The position numbers were made by a program, and so were the translations under genes. DNA of 64,000 nucleotides from Nematopogon swammerdamellus (Eukaryota; Arthropoda; Insecta; Lepidoptera; Adelidae). Location: positions 17,745,151 through 17,809,150 of the forward strand of contig OX336353.1 of assembly GCA_946902875.1 (NCBI GenBank), given 5' to 3'. The first letter of the stretch is position 1. Every line of letters starts with the position of its first letter. Below, piece after piece: positions 62,095 to 64,000 of the stretch. The notes below the pieces were generated by a model that was not told the origin of the DNA, ran no database searches, and saw nothing but the letters and a program-made list of their open reading frames with translations.

Positions 62095-62465
62095 TTTTTT
62101 TAGTAATTTTTTGCTATTAATGTACTGGGCGGAATCACCGCCTCGCTTTCCTATCCGATCTTGACCATTGAAATGCGACCACACGGGAAGCACCAGCTTT
62201 CAAATAAAAAAAGAATCATCAAAATCGGTTCACCCAGTCGAAAGTTATGAGGGAACGAACAAAGAAATTGTTTTAGTGAGGCGTTGTTTTTAACCACCGA
62301 CGCAAAAAGAGTGGTGTTATATATAAGTTTAACGTGTGTGTCTGTCTGTGGCATCGTATCTCCTAAGCGGATGGACCGATTTAGATGCGGGTTTTTTTAT
62401 TAACAAGCTGGTTTAACCGGATTGGTTCTTAGCTATTTTAGTAATGAAGTAATAAAGTATATATG
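62095..62465. other. No gene; repeat scraps
   Basis: CCGCCTCGCTTTCCTATCCG and AAATCGGTTCACCCAGTCG as at 18051-18245. Confidence 0.4.
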
Positions 62466-62690
62466 ACAAGCTGTGCCCGCGGCTCCGCCCGCTCTCATAT
62501 TTCACTTCACTGCTAACCTCATAAGCCATTTAGCGTGATAGTAAGTAGCCTATAGTTGATGGGAAGAATCAAGCTATCCGTAGAATTTTGTTTTATTAAA
62601 ATCGGTTTAGTGGTTCTCGAGTTATAAGCGGACAGACAGACACTCAGACAGACAGAAAGCAGACGTTGGATTTTATTATAGGTAAAGGAA
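62466..62690 (-). mobile_element. Family C repeat, copy 4
   Basis: ACAAGCTGTGCCCGCGGC to GTTGGATTTTATTATAGG. Confidence 0.7.
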
Positions 62691-62758
62691 GTAATAAAAA
62701 AAATTACGTCTCACAGATGGACCGACTTGGACGAGTTTTTTTTAAAAGCTTGAAATAA

Positions 62759-62957
62759 AAGTTAAATTACAAATTTAAAAAATAAATTCCGTTTACCTAC
62801 TTAAAGTAGTCGGGGGACCGTTAAGTAAATAAAATATAAAACTCAAAGCTGCGCGGGTATCCCTGCGGCTACGGTCCCCCGACTGCTTTAAGTAAGTAAA
62901 CGGAAATTATTTTTGACTTTTTATGAGTCGGAGGTTTTTAAATTTGTAATTTAACTT
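62759..62957. mobile_element. TIR hairpin element (199 bp)
   Basis: AAGTTAAATTACAAATTTAA, TTCCGTTTACCTACTTAAAG, TCGGGGGACCG, and the same in reverse complement at the right; the central part has GCTGCGCGGGTATCCCTGC. Confidence 0.8.
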
Positions 62958-62988
62958 TTTCTAGAGTCACAGCGCAGCCTTAAGAGAT

Positions 62989-63402
62989 TTTTTTTAAGTA
63001 ATCCGGTATGGGTGGCTGTGTCAGAGGGGCCAAAGCACATGCCCCGACCAGCCAATATCACCTCCGAGTAGGTAGGTGCCATACATACCGGAGACTTCCC
63101 TGGATTGCTGGCTATACTGGACTAGAGGAGAACACAGCCGAGGCTGCTATGCGGCCATTTTAAATCCAGTACGGTGGTGCGAACCCAGTCGGCTACAATT
63201 TGAGCCTACTACCTAGTAAGGGGCAAGGGAAGGGACCTACAGTTTTACACCGGTTCCGAACGGTAAAGCAGCAGGTGTAGGTATGTACGTAATTTTTTTC
63301 CTAAGAAAATACTCATTGGTATTGGTAATCGACCGGATTCGAACCTAGGACCTCTCGCATGAGAAGCCGATGCCCAAACCACTTGGCCACCCGCCACTTA
63401 GA
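62989..63402 (-). mobile_element. tRNA-derived SINE, full length
   Basis: Minus strand: GTGGCGGGTGGCCAAGTGG head, CGGCTTCTCATGCGAG, GGTCCTAGGTTCGAATCCGG, CTGCTTTACCGTTCGG, the shared GGTCCCTTCCC domain, GGCCGCATAGCAGCC, and a T-run tail at 62989 (A run on the minus strand). Confidence 0.85.
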
Positions 63403-63565
63403 GAAGATATTATATCGCATAAGAAATTACCGAGCGCTTCAGTAGCACTATTCTAATTCTCAACAGATGGCGCTCGGCGATGTTACCGCCGTTTCCAGTA
63501 TCCTCAGAAACATTAAAGAGAAGCGCCCGCCTCGGTATTGTCTAGAGATGGCCCTGAAAGACGTA
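63403..63565. other. No gene seen
   Basis: Short unassigned stretch. Confidence 0.4.
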
Positions 63566-63811
63566 TAAAAACCGGCCAAGTGCGTTTGGAACTCGCGCAC
63601 CGATGGTTCCTTATCGCCATGTCAAGGTCAGCGCCACTCACGCCATCTATGGCGTGTTTTAAAATGCTTCATATTAGTTAGATGTCATGATTAGTTAAAA
63701 TGCCTCACGCTCTATTCGGTAGATGGCGCGCGCGTATAAACTTTTTGGTTTCTTCTATGGGAAACCCCGTGATTTTTTTACTTTTTCTATGTTTTATTAT
63801 TTGTTGTTATA
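63566..63811 (+). mobile_element. Family A repeat, long subfamily, interrupted at its TA
   Basis: AAAACCGGCCAAGTGCG, CATGTCAAGGTCAGCGCC, CCATCTATGGCGTG, GGTAGATGGCGCGCGCG to TTATTTGTTGTTATA, where other copies continue TCCGCC. Confidence 0.8.
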
Positions 63812-64000
63812 CAGGGTGGCCCAGTTATAGTAGTCCAAAAATTTTTTTTAGATGGTGGACATCATGTTGACTCATTTAAAAACAACATTAGTTGCGCGAA
63901 AATCAATAGTTTAGAAGTTATGATTTTTTTAAACTTTTTTTGAAATTTCTCTATTTTAGTCACATTAACCGCTCTAGTTGGATATCTATTCCACAAAATC
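63812..64000 (+). mobile_element. Mariner-like element, left end, cut by window
   Basis: Starts CAGGGTGGCCCAGTTATAG directly after a TA in the family A repeat; this is the form of a mariner-type TIR. The right end lies beyond the window, so size and coding content are unknown. Confidence 0.6.

Noticed and set aside
63330..63402. A functional tRNA gene at the SINE head
   Set aside because: Boxes A and B are present, but the acceptor stem does not close and the sequence runs into the SINE body.

Overview
This is eukaryotic, animal DNA, most likely from a moth or butterfly. The evidence is the repeat content: a 5S-rRNA-related SINE and a tRNA-derived SINE sharing one central domain, as I recall being described in noctuid moths; Helitron-like repeats ending in the GCGGGCAAAAGCTAGT style; interspersed repeats opening with AACCGGCCAAGTGCGAGTC; and 3' ends of several LINE lineages of lepidopteran type. 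I found no convincing host gene, exon, tRNA gene or rRNA gene. The window reads as a repeat-dense intergenic or heterochromatin-like stretch built by repeated nested insertion. The call of Lepidoptera is an inference from repeat families, not from a species-specific gene.

Layout. Positions 1-5145 hold, on the minus strand, a non-LTR retrotransposon with an intact ORF1 and an ORF2 that is open for 991 codons and runs off the left edge. It abuts a 30-base A run. Positions 5.2-8.6 kb hold SINE, Helitron-like and microsatellite debris. Positions 8627-17281 are a complete BEL/Pao LTR retrotransposon with apparently identical 850-bp LTRs, a 5-bp target duplication (TCCGC) and a 2,000-codon pol frame; its gag N-terminus lies in a different frame from the rest. 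It sits inside an older interspersed repeat. Positions 17.4-28 kb are SINEs, LINE 3' ends and Helitron-like copies with long microsatellites at their 5' ends. A 2.58-kb Helitron-like, fold-back-structured element lies at 28076-30658 on the minus strand, and a nearly identical 2.59-kb copy lies on the plus strand at 45332-47922. Between them are SINEs of both families, a long-TIR element (34587-35195), a TTAA-flanked TIR element with a CR1-like LINE inside it (36838-37806), two mariner-like MITEs, and an RTE fragment inserted into a SINE. The right part (48-64 kb) holds more LINE 3' ends, a 0.98-kb tandem duplication rich in a TTTCGTTTCA-type satellite, a 33-bp minisatellite, a 0.48-kb near-perfect palindrome and further SINE and MITE copies.

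How it fits together. Only two elements look capable of making their own proteins: the BEL/Pao element (apart from its gag frame change) and the left-edge LINE (its 3' end is not visible). Everything else is non-autonomous or 5'-truncated and would depend on enzymes encoded elsewhere. Repeat boundaries were read by eye; most ends are good to within about 10-30 bases unless a target duplication fixes them.
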